From an uncultured bacterium (GTDB lineage: Bacteria > Desulfobacterota > Desulfovibrionia > Desulfovibrionales > Desulfovibrionaceae): a DNA stretch of 18,730 nucleotides. Below, piece after piece: positions 1-8,076 of this stretch. The stretch lies in contig CAJMRA010000005.1 in assembly GCA_905215675.1 (NCBI GenBank), forward strand, positions 1-18,730, given 5' to 3'. Both the position numbers and the translations under genes were made by a program. The notes under the pieces are model-generated. The model ran no database searches. It saw nothing but the letters and a program-made list of their open reading frames with translations, and was not told the DNA's origin. Within the stretch, counting starts at the first letter, position 1, and each line of letters begins with the position of its first letter.

Positions 1-59
1 CTTAATCGCTAGCGTTCGTATTTCCTGGCTCGCTATTTTCATGACGGCACAATAATACA

Positions 60-80
60 TCTCAAAGTTGAATTGCTCTA
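60..80. repeat. Possible decayed end of the dispersed palindromic element
   Basis: The bases before and including TTGCTCTA at 73-80 resemble the right end of the intact copies, which read TTTCAAACTGAAATTGCTC followed by TA. There are several mismatches and no recognisable left arm, so this may be an eroded remnant or chance similarity. Confidence 0.3.
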
Positions 81-150
81 GCAGAGGGGGCCTTCCCCCT
101 CAGGACAAAACGTAATGAGTCCGGAGCCTGAAGCCGCCGTCTCTGTGATA

Positions 151-190
151 CAGGAAAGCCCGCGCGTCATTTGACGCGCGGGCTTTCCTG
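151..190 (-). terminator. Hairpin terminator after livF
   Basis: A perfect 19-bp inverted repeat (arms 151-169 and 172-190) is separated by two bases and lies about 34 bases past the livF stop codon. The stem is very GC-rich in its inner part (CCCGCGCGTCA). A clear T-run does not follow on the minus strand, so termination may be imperfect or assisted. The position at the end of a five-gene operon supports a transcription-ending role. Confidence 0.55.
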
Positions 191-223
191 TGCATGCGGA
201 ATTTTCCCCGTGCGGGGGGATTG

Positions 224-928
224 CTACATACCGAGATAGGCGGAGCGGACGGCCGGGCTTTCCAGCAGGGTGGACGCCTTGTCGGCCATGACGATGCGGC
301 CGTTTTCCAGCACATAGCCGCGGTGGGCGATGCGCAGGGCCTGATTGGCGTTCTGTTCGACCAGAAAGACGGTCGTGCCGTCGGCGTTGACCTTCTGGAT
401 AATCTTGAAAATCTGCTGGATGATGATGGGGGCGAGGCCCAGCGAGGGCTCGTCCAGCAACAGCAGACGGGGGCGTCCCATAAGGGCGCGGCTGATGGCC
501 AGCATCTGCTGTTCGCCGCCGGAGAGCGTGCCGCCCTGCTGCCTGCGGCGTTTGGCAAGTATGGGGAACAGGTCGAAAACGTAGTCCATGTCGCGCTGGA
601 TGCCGCTCTTGTCCTTGCGCAGGAACGCGCCGAGGTCCAGATTTTCCTGTACGGTCATATCCGGGAAGATCAGGCGGCCTTCCGGTACCTGGCTGATGCC
701 GAGGGTGACGATTTCGTGCGGGGCGCGTTCGTGGATGGGTTCGCCGTTCCAGAGGATTTCGCCCCTGCGCGGACGGTTGATACCGCAGATGGTCATGAGC
801 GTGGTGGACTTGCCCGCGCCGTTGGCGCCGATCAGGGTCACGATTTCGCCGTCGTTGATGGTCAGCGAAATGCCGCGAAGGGCCTGAATATTGCCGTAAT
901 AGGTATCGACATCACGCATTTCAAGCAT
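224..928 (-). CDS. livF: Branched-chain amino acid ABC transporter ATP-binding protein LivF
   Basis: This is one of the two cytoplasmic ATPases that power branched-chain amino-acid uptake through the LivH-LivM pore. The 234-residue protein shows Walker A (GANGAGKST, 34-42), the ABC signature LSGGEQQ (135-141) and Walker B with catalytic Glu (LLLLDEP, 155-161). It also has the EQNANQAL segment, which replaces the usual H-loop histidine and is typical of LivF. The chosen ATG at 928 has a purine-rich ribosome site (GGGGAGAG, 934-941) and overlaps the livG stop by eight bases, which implies translational coupling. A longer open frame upstream of this ATG lies over livG and is not needed. It is the last gene of the liv operon and is followed by a hairpin. 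The family is certain; the exact substrate (Leu/Ile/Val or a related compound) is inferred. Confidence 0.95.
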   Translation of the reverse strand: MLEMRDVDTYYGNIQALRGISLTINDGEIVTLIGANGAGKSTTLMTICGINRPRRGEILWNGEPIHERAPHEIVTLGISQVPEGRLIFPDMTVQENLDLGAFLRKDKSGIQRDMDYVFDLFPILAKRRRQQGGTLSGGEQQMLAISRALMGRPRLLLLDEPSLGLAPIIIQQIFKIIQKVNADGTTVFLVEQNANQALRIAHRGYVLENGRIVMADKASTLLESPAVRSAYLGM

Positions 929-1787
929 CGTCGCTCTCCCCGAGATAGGCTTGGATGACCCGCGGATTGGCGCGCACTTCCTCCGGCGTGCCGCTGGCGA
1001 TGCGGGAGCCGTATTCCATGACGTAGATACGATCGGAAAGGGACATGACCATGCCCATATCATGTTCGATCAGCAGAATGGAAAGGTCGCGGCTGTCGCG
1101 CAGGTGGCGGACAAGTTCTTCCAGTTCCTTGGTTTCCTGCGGATTCATGCCCGCGGCGGGTTCGTCCAGCAGCAGCATCCGCGGATTGGTGGCCAGGGCG
1201 CGGGCAATTTCCAGGCGGCGCTGGGCGCCGTAAGGGAGATTGTGGGCGCGCTCATTCCAGAATTGTGCCAGATGCACGCTTTCAAGCAGATCGTAGGAAA
1301 TGTCTATGGTTTCCTGTTCTTCCCGGCGTGCGGCCGGCGTGCGCGTCAGCGCGCCCCAGATGCCGGTGCGGGTGCGGCAGTGGCGGCCGATCATCACGTT
1401 TTCCAGCACGGTCATGTCGCCGAACAGTCGGATATTCTGGAAGGTGCGGGCCATGCCCATGGCGGTGATGTCGTGGGGCTTGCGCCCGTTGAGCAGGCGG
1501 CGGCGCTTCTGGGCGTCATACAGATAGACGCGCCCTTCCGTGGGGGTGTAAATGCCGGTGACGCAGTTGAAGAAGGTGGTCTTGCCCGCGCCGTTGGGGC
1601 CGATGAGCGCGACGATTTCGCCTTCGTTGACGGTCAGGTCGAGTTCATTCAGGGCGCGCAGACCGCCGAAATCCTGCGTCAGATCCTCCACCTGCAGCAC
1701 GGGGCGGGGTCCGATGGGCGTCGAGGCGCTTTCCGGCGTCGCGGTCGTGTCCATGTCCACGTCGGGAGTCTCGGAATAGGGGCTCAT
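921..1787 (-). CDS. livG: Branched-chain amino acid ABC transporter ATP-binding protein LivG
   Basis: This is the second ATPase of the LIV importer. The 288-residue protein has Walker A GPNGAGKTT (63-71), Q-loop Gln117, a LivG-type signature LPYGAQRRLE (184-193), Walker B LLLDEP (205-210) and switch His242. The first 28 residues are a Thr/Pro/Ser-rich extension not needed for the fold, and an internal Met12 is an alternative start. The start at 1787 is preferred because AAAGGAG lies just upstream. Its ATGA overlaps the livM stop by four bases, and its own stop overlaps livF, so livM-livG-livF are translationally coupled. Confidence 0.95.
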   Translation of the reverse strand: MSPYSETPDVDMDTTATPESASTPIGPRPVLQVEDLTQDFGGLRALNELDLTVNEGEIVALIGPNGAGKTTFFNCVTGIYTPTEGRVYLYDAQKRRRLLNGRKPHDITAMGMARTFQNIRLFGDMTVLENVMIGRHCRTRTGIWGALTRTPAARREEQETIDISYDLLESVHLAQFWNERAHNLPYGAQRRLEIARALATNPRMLLLDEPAAGMNPQETKELEELVRHLRDSRDLSILLIEHDMGMVMSLSDRIYVMEYGSRIASGTPEEVRANPRVIQAYLGESDDA

Positions 1788-3022
1788 GCGCGCTCCTTTT
1801 GCGCGGCGTCGCCGTGCAGTTTGGTGATGCGATAGCGGCGGCGTTCGCCGGTGACGAGGCCCTGCGGGCGGAAGATCATCATGATGACCATGATCGCGCC
1901 GAAAATGAGCATGCGGTATTCGGAGAAGGCGCGCAGGTATTCGGGGGCCAGAATGAGGATCATGGCGGCGATGACGACGCCCACGATGGAACCCATGCCG
2001 CCCAGCACCACCATGGAAAGAATCATGGCCGATTCCATGAAGGTGAAGCTGGCGGGGTTGATGAAGCTTGTCTTGGCGGCAAAGATGACGCCGGCGAAAC
2101 CCGCCCAGCAGGAACTCAGGGCAAAGGCCGCCAGCTTGACGCGCGCCAGATTGATGCCCATGGCCTCGCAGGCGATTTCATCTTCGCGCAGGGCTTGCAG
2201 GGCAAGGCCCACGCGGGAGTTCTTCAGGCGGGAAATGACGACGATGGTGACGATGACGGCCGCCAGCACGATGTAATAGACAAACATGGTGGAGACGTCG
2301 ATGTCCATTTCCATGCCGAAAAAGCCGGGAGCGGGAATATCCTTGATGCCGCCGGAGCCGCCGGTCAGGCTGGCCCAGTTGAGCAGGGTCAGGCGGACGA
2401 TTTCGCCGAAGCCGAGGGTGACGATGGCGAGATAGTCGCCGCGCAGGCGCAGCACGGGAAAGCCCAGCGCCAGACCGAAGATGACGGCCATGAGGCCGCC
2501 CACGGGCAGACAGGTCCAGAAGCCGAGGCCGAAGGCCTGATTAAGCAGGGCGTAGGAGTAGGCTCCCACGGCATAGAAGGCCACATAGCCCAGCACGAGC
2601 TGTCCGGCGATGCCCACGGCAATATTCAGACCCAGCGCCAGCATGACGTACAGCAGGGCCGAGATCATGATGTTCGTCTGATAGAAGGAACTCACGTGGG
2701 GCATGGCGATCATGATCGCCAGCACGATGACCAGCGAGACGGCGCGGGTGTGGGCGTTGCGGCCGGGCAGGCTGAAGATGTTGCGCAGGGCGCGCCCGAA
2801 GGACGCGGGCAGGCTGACGGGCGGCAGGCCTTTGGCCTTGCGGCTGAAACACCAGTTCCAGAGCATGGACAGGAAAAAGATTCCCACGCCGAGCAGGACG
2901 ACGCGATCCAGTCGCCATTCCACGGTCTGGTCCACGGAATTGAGTCGTATGCCCATGACCGGAAGCGTCAGGAGCATGAACCAACACGACGCAAGAAGCG
3001 CTTTGCCGAAATACTTGATCAT
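1784..3022 (-). CDS. livM: Branched-chain amino acid ABC transporter permease LivM
   Basis: This inner-membrane permease pairs with LivH to form the LIV translocation pore. The 412-residue protein carries an N-terminal extension of about 95 residues with two hydrophobic segments (about 8-24 and 41-58), as in the longer LivM proteins. The multi-span BPD_transp_2-type domain follows (about 97-387). The cytoplasmic coupling loop that contacts the ATPases is visible as ALREDEIACEAMGIN (277-291). Hallmark stretches are LGLNIAVGIAGQLVLGYVAF (130-149) and VVLGGMGSIVG (338-348). It starts four bases after the livH stop and overlaps livG by four bases. Confidence 0.95.
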   Translation of the reverse strand: MIKYFGKALLASCWFMLLTLPVMGIRLNSVDQTVEWRLDRVVLLGVGIFFLSMLWNWCFSRKAKGLPPVSLPASFGRALRNIFSLPGRNAHTRAVSLVIVLAIMIAMPHVSSFYQTNIMISALLYVMLALGLNIAVGIAGQLVLGYVAFYAVGAYSYALLNQAFGLGFWTCLPVGGLMAVIFGLALGFPVLRLRGDYLAIVTLGFGEIVRLTLLNWASLTGGSGGIKDIPAPGFFGMEMDIDVSTMFVYYIVLAAVIVTIVVISRLKNSRVGLALQALREDEIACEAMGINLARVKLAAFALSSCWAGFAGVIFAAKTSFINPASFTFMESAMILSMVVLGGMGSIVGVVIAAMILILAPEYLRAFSEYRMLIFGAIMVIMMIFRPQGLVTGERRRYRITKLHGDAAQKERA

Positions 3023-3026
3023 GGGG

Positions 3027-3932
3027 CTACACCTTCTGCACCTTGGCCTTGCCCAGGATACCGTCGGGCCGGAAGATAAGAATGAGGATCAGGAGGCCGA
3101 AGGCGAGCGAATCTTCATAGTTGCCGGAAAGATAGCCGGTGGTGAGGCTTTCGGCGATGCCGAGAACGAGACCGCCCACCATGGCGCCGGGGATGGAGCC
3201 GATGCCGCCGAGAACGGCGGCGGTAAAGGCCTTGAGTCCGGCAAGGAAGCCGATACCGAAGTTGACCTGTCCCATGTGCGAGGCGATAAGCACGCCGCCG
3301 AGAGCCGCCAGCGCGGAGCCGACGATAAAGGTCAGCGATATGATTCTGTCCGCATTGATGCCCAGCAGCAGGGCCATCTTGCGGTTCTGGGCCGTGGCGC
3401 GCATGGCCTTGCCCATTTTGGTGAAGCGGATGAAGAGCGACAGGGCGATCATGGCCAGCGTGCTGGTGACGAGAATCAGGAAATCGCTGGGGCCCATGAC
3501 GCCGATGGCGTCAAGAAATTCCATTTCGGGCAGCAGACGGGGAAAGGGAACATAGTCCGAAGTCTGCGCCAGCAGCACGTAATTTTGCAGGAAGATGGAC
3601 ATGCCGATGGCGGAAATGAGCGGCGACAGGCGCGGCGCGCCGCGCAGGGGCTTGTAGGCCACCTTTTCGAGCGTGTAGCCGTAGGCCGCGCTCCAGACGA
3701 CGGCGGCCAGCGCCGCGACGATGAGGATGGCGCCGGTGGGAACGCCCATGATGGTAAGCACGCCGGCGACCAGCAGCGCGGTGAACGCGCCCAGCATATA
3801 GATTTCGCCGTGAGCGAAGTTGATCAGCTCGATGATGCCGTAAACCAGCGTATAGCCGAGCGCAATGAGCGCGTAGATGCTGCCGCGGGTGAGGCCGCCG
3901 AAGAACAGTTCTATGAAGTACTGAAAGTCCAT
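3027..3932 (-). CDS. livH: Branched-chain amino acid ABC transporter permease LivH
   Basis: This is the second membrane permease of the LIV importer, 301 residues, the normal length for LivH. It is hydrophobic throughout. The family hallmark GYTLVYGIIELINFAHGEIY lies at 26-45, the coupling loop RATAQNRKMALLLGIN at 178-193, and AAVLGGIGSIPGAMVGG at 238-254. The ribosome site before the ATG at 3932 is poor (ACGAAACGG). An unusually strong hairpin lies between this gene and the binding-protein gene upstream (3976-4004), so expression may be lower than that of the binding protein. Confidence 0.95.
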   Translation of the reverse strand: MDFQYFIELFFGGLTRGSIYALIALGYTLVYGIIELINFAHGEIYMLGAFTALLVAGVLTIMGVPTGAILIVAALAAVVWSAAYGYTLEKVAYKPLRGAPRLSPLISAIGMSIFLQNYVLLAQTSDYVPFPRLLPEMEFLDAIGVMGPSDFLILVTSTLAMIALSLFIRFTKMGKAMRATAQNRKMALLLGINADRIISLTFIVGSALAALGGVLIASHMGQVNFGIGFLAGLKAFTAAVLGGIGSIPGAMVGGLVLGIAESLTTGYLSGNYEDSLAFGLLILILIFRPDGILGKAKVQKV

Positions 3933-3975
3933 GCCGTTTCGTGTGCTGCTTTGTATCCCGGAGCGAATGGAAACA

Positions 3976-4004
3976 GGGTGCGGAGACGGCCCGTCTCCGC
4001 ACCC
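3976..4004 (-). terminator. Intercistronic hairpin between the binding-protein gene and livH
   Basis: Arms of 14 bases (3976-3989 and 3991-4004) are perfectly complementary around a central C, starting only eight bases past the binding-protein stop codon. A short TGTTTCC tract follows on the minus strand. Such hairpins are commonly partial terminators or 3'-end stabilisers that let the periplasmic protein be made in excess over the membrane components. That role is inferred here. Confidence 0.55.
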
Positions 4005-4011
4005 CGCGCGA

Positions 4012-5142
4012 TTACTTCAGGATGATATTGTGATCGGTTTCCACAAACTTGCCGTTTTTGACCATATAGATGGACAGACCAAGACCGGCGGCGTCGCCGT
4101 TCTTGTTGAAGGTGAGATTGCCCAGGGGCGTGTCCACCGTATTGGTCTTGAGCGCCTGGAGAAGCTTGTCGGTATCGGTGCTGCCGGAGGTTTCGATGGC
4201 CTTCAGCAGGGCCTGCATGGCGGCATAGGCGTTGTAGTAGCCGAAGCCGGGTTCACTGCCGAAGGTCTTGATGTGGGCTTCGCGGGCGTGCTTGTACATT
4301 TCCAGCGAGCTGGTGTCCTTGGGGTAGGAGGCCAGGGTGCCTTCGCTGTCCTTGCCGGTCATCTTGAGGAAGGTTTCGTCCTTCACGCCGTCGGGGCCCA
4401 CGAGCGTGGTCTTCACGCGGTCGCGGCGCATCTGCTGCACGAGCTTGGACGCGGCGGGCTGATAGCCGCCGAAGACGATGACGTCGGGCTTGACGCGGCG
4501 CAGCTTGCGGATGGTGGGCGAGAAATCCACGGCGTCGGGGGTGATGGCTTCAAACAGCACGGTTTCCACGCCGCCCTTTTCAAGGATGTTGCGGTTCTGG
4601 GTGGCGAAACCCTTGCCGTATTCGCCGTTGTCGTGAACGTAGGCGACCTTCTTGGCCTTGAGCACGTTCAGGATATAGCTGCTGGTCAGTTCCGCCTGCG
4701 CCAGGTCGTTGGCCACGGTGCGGAGGAAGAGCGGATGCGCGCCTTCCAGCGTCAGGGCGGGCGTGGTGGCCGTGGGGGAGACGCTGATCAGCTTGGCGTT
4801 TTCAAACAGGGGCAGGGAAGCGTTGGTGGGGCCGGAGCAGATGGGGCCCATGACGGCCACGACCTGATCGGAAATGAGCTTGGTGGCGGCGTTGGTGGCC
4901 AGTTCGGGCTTGCACTGATCGTCCTGGGAGATCAGTTCGATCTTGCGGCCCAGCACGCCGCCCTTGGCGTTGGCTTCGTCGATGACGATCTTGGCGGCGT
5001 TGAGGCTCGGCACGCCGTAGGAGGCAAGGTCGCCGGAGTGGGCGCCCTGCACGCCGATCTTGATGGTGTCGGCGGCCAGGGCCGGAGCGCTCAGCGAAGC
5101 GGAAACAAGAGCCGCGGCAATCCAGGTAATGCTTTTTTTCAT
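4012..5142 (-). CDS. livJ: Periplasmic branched-chain amino acid-binding protein (LivJ/LivK family)
   Basis: This periplasmic solute receptor captures the substrate and delivers it to LivHMGF. The 376-residue precursor starts MKKS, followed by a hydrophobic stretch and an Ala-Leu-Ala cleavage site near residue 23, a standard Sec signal peptide. The mature protein opens DTIKIGVQGAHSGDLASYG, the Peripla_BP_6 type I fold start. Further family features are the QDDQCKPELATNAA stretch and the VMGPICSGPTNAS hinge region. The length fits LivJ/LivK. A strong ribosome site (GGGAGGAG) precedes the ATG at 5142. It is the first gene of the operon and is separated from livH by a strong hairpin. The symbol livJ is by family; livK would be equally valid, and the ligand is not proven. 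Confidence 0.93.
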   Translation of the reverse strand: MKKSITWIAAALVSASLSAPALAADTIKIGVQGAHSGDLASYGVPSLNAAKIVIDEANAKGGVLGRKIELISQDDQCKPELATNAATKLISDQVVAVMGPICSGPTNASLPLFENAKLISVSPTATTPALTLEGAHPLFLRTVANDLAQAELTSSYILNVLKAKKVAYVHDNGEYGKGFATQNRNILEKGGVETVLFEAITPDAVDFSPTIRKLRRVKPDVIVFGGYQPAASKLVQQMRRDRVKTTLVGPDGVKDETFLKMTGKDSEGTLASYPKDTSSLEMYKHAREAHIKTFGSEPGFGYYNAYAAMQALLKAIETSGSTDTDKLLQALKTNTVDTPLGNLTFNKNGDAAGLGLSIYMVKNGKFVETDHNIILK

Positions 5143-5240
5143 AATCTCCTCCCAGAGAGATTGACAGTGTGCATACCGTTTCCCGGGCGTCGATTTCCGC
5201 GGGACGGCACGACAAACTCCGCCTATGGAGTAGCCAATTC

Positions 5241-5269
5241 ACATGGCATGCTTTTACGCTTTCTGTCAA
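5241..5269 (-). promoter_or_regulatory. Candidate sigma-70 promoter of the liv operon
   Basis: On the minus strand a perfect TTGACA (-35) lies at 5264-5269. The hexamer at 17-base spacing is CCATGT (5241-5246), a poor -10, so an activator or another start point may be involved. The leader to the ATG at 5142 would be about 90 bases and contains the strong ribosome site. Confidence 0.35.
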
Positions 5270-5354
5270 TGCCGTTGCGACGGAATGCGCCTTTCCGCGC
5301 CCGTTTTCACAAGGGCCCCGCGCTTTGGGGCGACGGCGGAGCGGTCGCTTGCCC

Positions 5355-5456
5355 GCGGCGCGCCGCCCGGCCCGAAGCGGGCGGAAAAACGCGCTTTTTC
5401 CGCAAACGACAGGCCGTATGGTTTGAAACGCAACGCGTTTCAAATCGAAAATGCTC
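5355..5456 (-). repeat. Dispersed palindromic element, composite type, eroded copy
   Basis: Read on the minus strand, this copy begins GAGC, continues through the TTTGAAACG...CGTTTCAAA hairpin, the conserved core ATACGGCCTGTCGTTT, the GCGGAAAAA...TTTTTCCGC hairpin, and GGGCCGGGCGGC. It then loses similarity before the final hairpin of the full copies at 9328-9475 and 18252-18398. The TA flank next to its GCTC end (5453-5456) is also lost (CCGG follows), so this looks like an older, decaying copy. Confidence 0.8.
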
Positions 5457-5465
5457 CGGCAGGAC

Positions 5466-6833
5466 CTAGTCCTTTTCCTTCTTGTGGCTGGAGCGCAGCC
5501 GCAGGCGCAGGGGCGCGTGATGTATGCCGAAAATGCGGCGCAGCGCCCGTTCAAGATAGCGGGCGTAGCTTTCGGGAACGCGATCGGCGTCGCTGACGAA
5601 AAAGACAAAGGTCGGCGGTTCGGTTTCCGCCTGGGTAAGGTAGAAGAACTTGGCGCGGGCCCGCTTGACCACCGGGGGCTGATGCCGCGTCAGGACTTCT
5701 TCCATGGCGCGATTGAGCTGGCCGGTTCCCACGCGGATGCCGCATTCCTGCTTGATTTGCAGGGCCAGCGGCAGAATCTTTGCCAGATTCCGGCGCGTCA
5801 GCGCGGAAACGCAGAGCAGCGGCACATGGCCGCAGAAGGCCAGCATTTCCCCGACGGTTTTCTGCAGGGCCTTGAGCTTGTCGGGCGGCACGAGATCGCA
5901 CTTGTTGATCAGCACCATGAAGGGAATCTTGCGCGTGTCGAGCAGGTCCATCAGGCGCTTGTCCTGCTGGCTGACGCGTTCGGTGGCGTCCAGCGTCAGC
6001 AGGGTGACGTCGGCCTTGCCGGCGGACTTGATGGCCGCGTTGGCCGAATATTTTTCCACCACGTCGGTAATGCGGGTGCGGCGGCGCACGCCGGCCGTAT
6101 CCACAAAGACATATTCCCGGCCGTCGCGGCTGAAGCGGACGTCCACGCTGTCGCGGGTGGTTCCCGCCACATCGGAAACGATCATCCGCTCTTCGCCGGA
6201 GAGCGCGTTGATCAGGGAGGACTTGCCCGCGTTGGGGCGTCCCAGCATGGCCAAACGCAGCTGGGGCGCGTCCTGTTCCGGGGCGTCCTCCTCCTCGGGC
6301 GGCAGCAGATCCGCCAGTTCGTCCATAAGGGCGCGGATATTGTGGCCGTGTTCGGCGGAAACGGCCACCAGCGGGAAGCCGAGACTGTGGAACTCGGCCA
6401 GCATTTCCTCTTCGCGCTCCAGTCCGTCCACCTTGTTGACCACGCAGATGGTGGGCAGACCCAGACGGCGCACATGCGCCGCCAGATATTCGTCCAGCGG
6501 CAGAAGACCGTCCCGGCCGTCCACCACGAAGGCCACGCCGCAGGCCTGCCGCATGGCGGCTTCGGCCTGGCGCAGGATATCGGCTTCAAAGCCGCGGATG
6601 CCCTCCGGGCCTTCGGCGACGGCCGCGTGGGCGTCCAGCGTGATGCCGCCGGTATCCACGATGCCGAAGGGACGTTCGCCCTTGCGGCGTACGATGCCTT
6701 CCATGCGATCGCGCGTAACGCCGGGGCGATCGTGCGTTATGGCGCGGTTGCTGCGGATCAGGCGGTTGAACAGGGTGGATTTGCCCACGTTGGGCCGTCC
6801 GACAAGGACGATGCTTGGCAGGGATGCGCTCAT
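5466..6833 (-). CDS. der: Ribosome biogenesis GTPase Der (EngA)
   Basis: Der is an essential double-GTPase that helps assemble the 50S ribosomal subunit. The 455-residue protein has two G domains in tandem. The first has GRPNVGKST (12-20), DTGG (60-63) and NKVD (133-136). The second has GRPNAGKSS (198-206), DTAG (245-248) and NKCD (310-313). A KH-like domain follows (about 355-450), ending in a basic tail (SSHKKEKD). An acidic linker (about 179-190) joins the two G domains. The ATG at 6833 has AAAGGAAG just upstream. It lies 121 bases downstream of the pseudouridine synthase gene on the same strand; both products act on the large ribosomal subunit. Confidence 0.97.
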   Translation of the reverse strand: MSASLPSIVLVGRPNVGKSTLFNRLIRSNRAITHDRPGVTRDRMEGIVRRKGERPFGIVDTGGITLDAHAAVAEGPEGIRGFEADILRQAEAAMRQACGVAFVVDGRDGLLPLDEYLAAHVRRLGLPTICVVNKVDGLEREEEMLAEFHSLGFPLVAVSAEHGHNIRALMDELADLLPPEEEDAPEQDAPQLRLAMLGRPNAGKSSLINALSGEERMIVSDVAGTTRDSVDVRFSRDGREYVFVDTAGVRRRTRITDVVEKYSANAAIKSAGKADVTLLTLDATERVSQQDKRLMDLLDTRKIPFMVLINKCDLVPPDKLKALQKTVGEMLAFCGHVPLLCVSALTRRNLAKILPLALQIKQECGIRVGTGQLNRAMEEVLTRHQPPVVKRARAKFFYLTQAETEPPTFVFFVSDADRVPESYARYLERALRRIFGIHHAPLRLRLRSSHKKEKD

Positions 6834-6907
6834 GAATCTTCCTTTGGGTACGCTCTCTCGTCCCGGAGCGAATGGAGGGGACGCGGCTTGTACGCCTTTT
6901 CCACCCT

Positions 6908-6913
6908 ATCATA
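6908..6913 (-). promoter_or_regulatory. Possible -10 element for der
   Basis: TATGAT on the minus strand follows an A-run of nine bases, about 75 bases before the der start. No good -35 hexamer stands at ideal spacing (the best at 16 bases is ATTCTT). The A/T-rich patch stands out from its GC-rich surroundings. Confidence 0.3.
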
Positions 6914-6954
6914 TTTTTTTTTGAAAAACAAGAATGCCGCGTGCGCCGGAGCGC

Positions 6955-7938
6955 TCACGCGCGGGGCGCGCCGGCGTTCCGGCGCTCCGCAAGGGGCAGG
7001 GACGACGGCTGCGGGCAGGGAGGAAAGGGCGGCGGCAGGGTTGCGGGCTTCCAGGGCTCCGGCCATGGAGGCGGGCAGGAAAAGGAACGTCCGTCGGGCA
7101 GGGTGATGCGCGCCGCATGCAGCAGCAGGCGCAGTCCGGCGACGGGCGTTCCGTATTTGCCGTCGCCGATCAGCGGAAAGCCGACGGCCTGCATCTGCGC
7201 GCGGATCTGGTGCGTGCGGCCCGTAAGCAGGCGGATGTGCAGCAGGCTTGCCCGCGCCGTTCGTTGCAGGGGCCGGGCCAGCAGCAGGGCGTCCTTGCAG
7301 CCGGGCGGCGGCGTGCGCCGGTTGTAGGCCCGCATTTTTTCGCGTCCGTTCGGCCCCTCCTTGCGCAGGGCATGATGGAGGAGGCGAATGTCGTCCCACG
7401 GCCAGCGCCCCTGTACCCAGGCGAGATATTCCTTGACGGCGGCGTGATCGCGCAGGGCCTCGCCGAGGGCGCGCAGGGCCGCGAAGGTGCGCCCCACGAG
7501 AAGCACCCCGGAGGTATCCCGATCCAGACGGTGCGCGGGGGCGGGATGGAAGGATGCCGCGGGGTCCTGCGCCGCCAGGCGGGCGGCGATGCTGTCGTCG
7601 TGCCCGCTGCCGGACTGGGTGGGGAGACCGGCGGGCTTGTCGAGCGCCAGCACGTCGGCATCGCAGGCGATGATCGGAGGCAGGGGGCGCGCCGGGATCG
7701 CGGGGGCCGTCGGCGCTGCCGCCATGTCCCGGCAGAAGGGAGGCAGACGGATGACGTCGCCTTCATGCACGGCGTCAAAGGCTTTGACACGGCCGCCGTT
7801 GACGCGGATCTGGCCGGTTCTGATCCATTTGTGCAGTTGTCCCTGGGGCGCGTCGAGGCGGCGCTTGAGCCATTGAAGCAATTTCTGGCCGCTTTCGGCC
7901 GGGGTGACGGCAATGCCGGCGGGGTGGGTGTCGTTCAT
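6955..7938 (-). CDS. RluC-type 23S rRNA pseudouridine synthase (S4 + PseudoU_synth_2)
   Basis: This enzyme isomerises uridine to pseudouridine in RNA, most likely 23S rRNA. An S4 RNA-binding domain spans about 14-66 (QGQLHKWIRTGQIRVNGGRV at 32-51). The RluA/RluC-family catalytic motif HRLDRDTSG is at 136-144, with Asp139 the expected nucleophile. GRTHQIRAQM and GDGKYGTP later in the protein are also family motifs. The HRLDRDTSG form resembles RluC more than RluD. The last 45 residues or so form a proline-rich tail (PPPWPEPW, PPPFPPCPQP) that looks non-structural. No good ribosome site precedes the ATG at 7938, so the exact start is less certain. It is divergent from cinA and upstream of der. 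Confidence 0.88.
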   Translation of the reverse strand: MNDTHPAGIAVTPAESGQKLLQWLKRRLDAPQGQLHKWIRTGQIRVNGGRVKAFDAVHEGDVIRLPPFCRDMAAAPTAPAIPARPLPPIIACDADVLALDKPAGLPTQSGSGHDDSIAARLAAQDPAASFHPAPAHRLDRDTSGVLLVGRTFAALRALGEALRDHAAVKEYLAWVQGRWPWDDIRLLHHALRKEGPNGREKMRAYNRRTPPPGCKDALLLARPLQRTARASLLHIRLLTGRTHQIRAQMQAVGFPLIGDGKYGTPVAGLRLLLHAARITLPDGRSFSCPPPWPEPWKPATLPPPFPPCPQPSSLPLAERRNAGAPRA

Positions 7939-8062
7939 GGCGGAAATTGCGGCGGGCGCGGCAAGAGGTTGCGGGATTGCCTGTCAGGCTAGTGCATATG
8001 CCGCCGCTTGGCAACGCGTTCTCCTCGTGCTGTAATGGATGGATTCAGCATGCTGCAACAAC

Positions 8063-8068
8063 AGGGGG
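8063..8068 (+). promoter_or_regulatory. Ribosome-binding site deciding the cinA start
   Basis: AGGGGG lies eight bases before the ATG at 8077. Earlier in-frame ATGs at 8008, 8035 and 8050 have no comparable site and would add non-conserved residues, so 8077 is the preferred start. Confidence 0.6.
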
Positions 8069-8076
8069 TCTACGGA

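Larger units (their letters stand above)
1..223. other. Gene-free left edge
   Basis: No credible coding region was found here. The stretch holds a possible decayed end of the dispersed palindromic element (about 60-80) and the hairpin that closes the liv operon (151-190). The first 60 bases show nothing recognisable; the window edge cuts whatever lies to the left. Confidence 0.6.
5143..5465. other. Intergenic region upstream of the liv operon
   Basis: This 323-base gap separates the der stop codon from the binding-protein start; both genes are on the minus strand. The der-proximal half carries an eroded composite copy of the palindromic element (about 5355-5456). The operon-proximal half carries a candidate promoter with a consensus -35 (5264-5269). 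No coding region is visible. Confidence 0.6.

Noticed and set aside
781..840. Loss of the H-loop histidine in LivF
   Set aside because: EQN in place of EHD is the normal state for LivF proteins, so it is not a defect. The true position of this motif is further into the gene (near codon 190, about 350-361).
3931..5469. A 512-codon open frame on the plus strand
   Set aside because: It is antisense to the binding protein, which has a signal peptide and family motifs; no support for a second gene.
6911..6922. T-run that could belong to a terminator
   Set aside because: The T's are on the plus strand, but the gene ending nearby (pseudouridine synthase) is on the minus strand, and no GC-rich hairpin precedes the run on the plus strand.
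7939..8076. Promoters in the divergent gap between the pseudouridine synthase gene and cinA
   Set aside because: Only weak matches are present (for example TTGCCA with TAGCCT at 17 bases on the minus strand); not enough to call either promoter.
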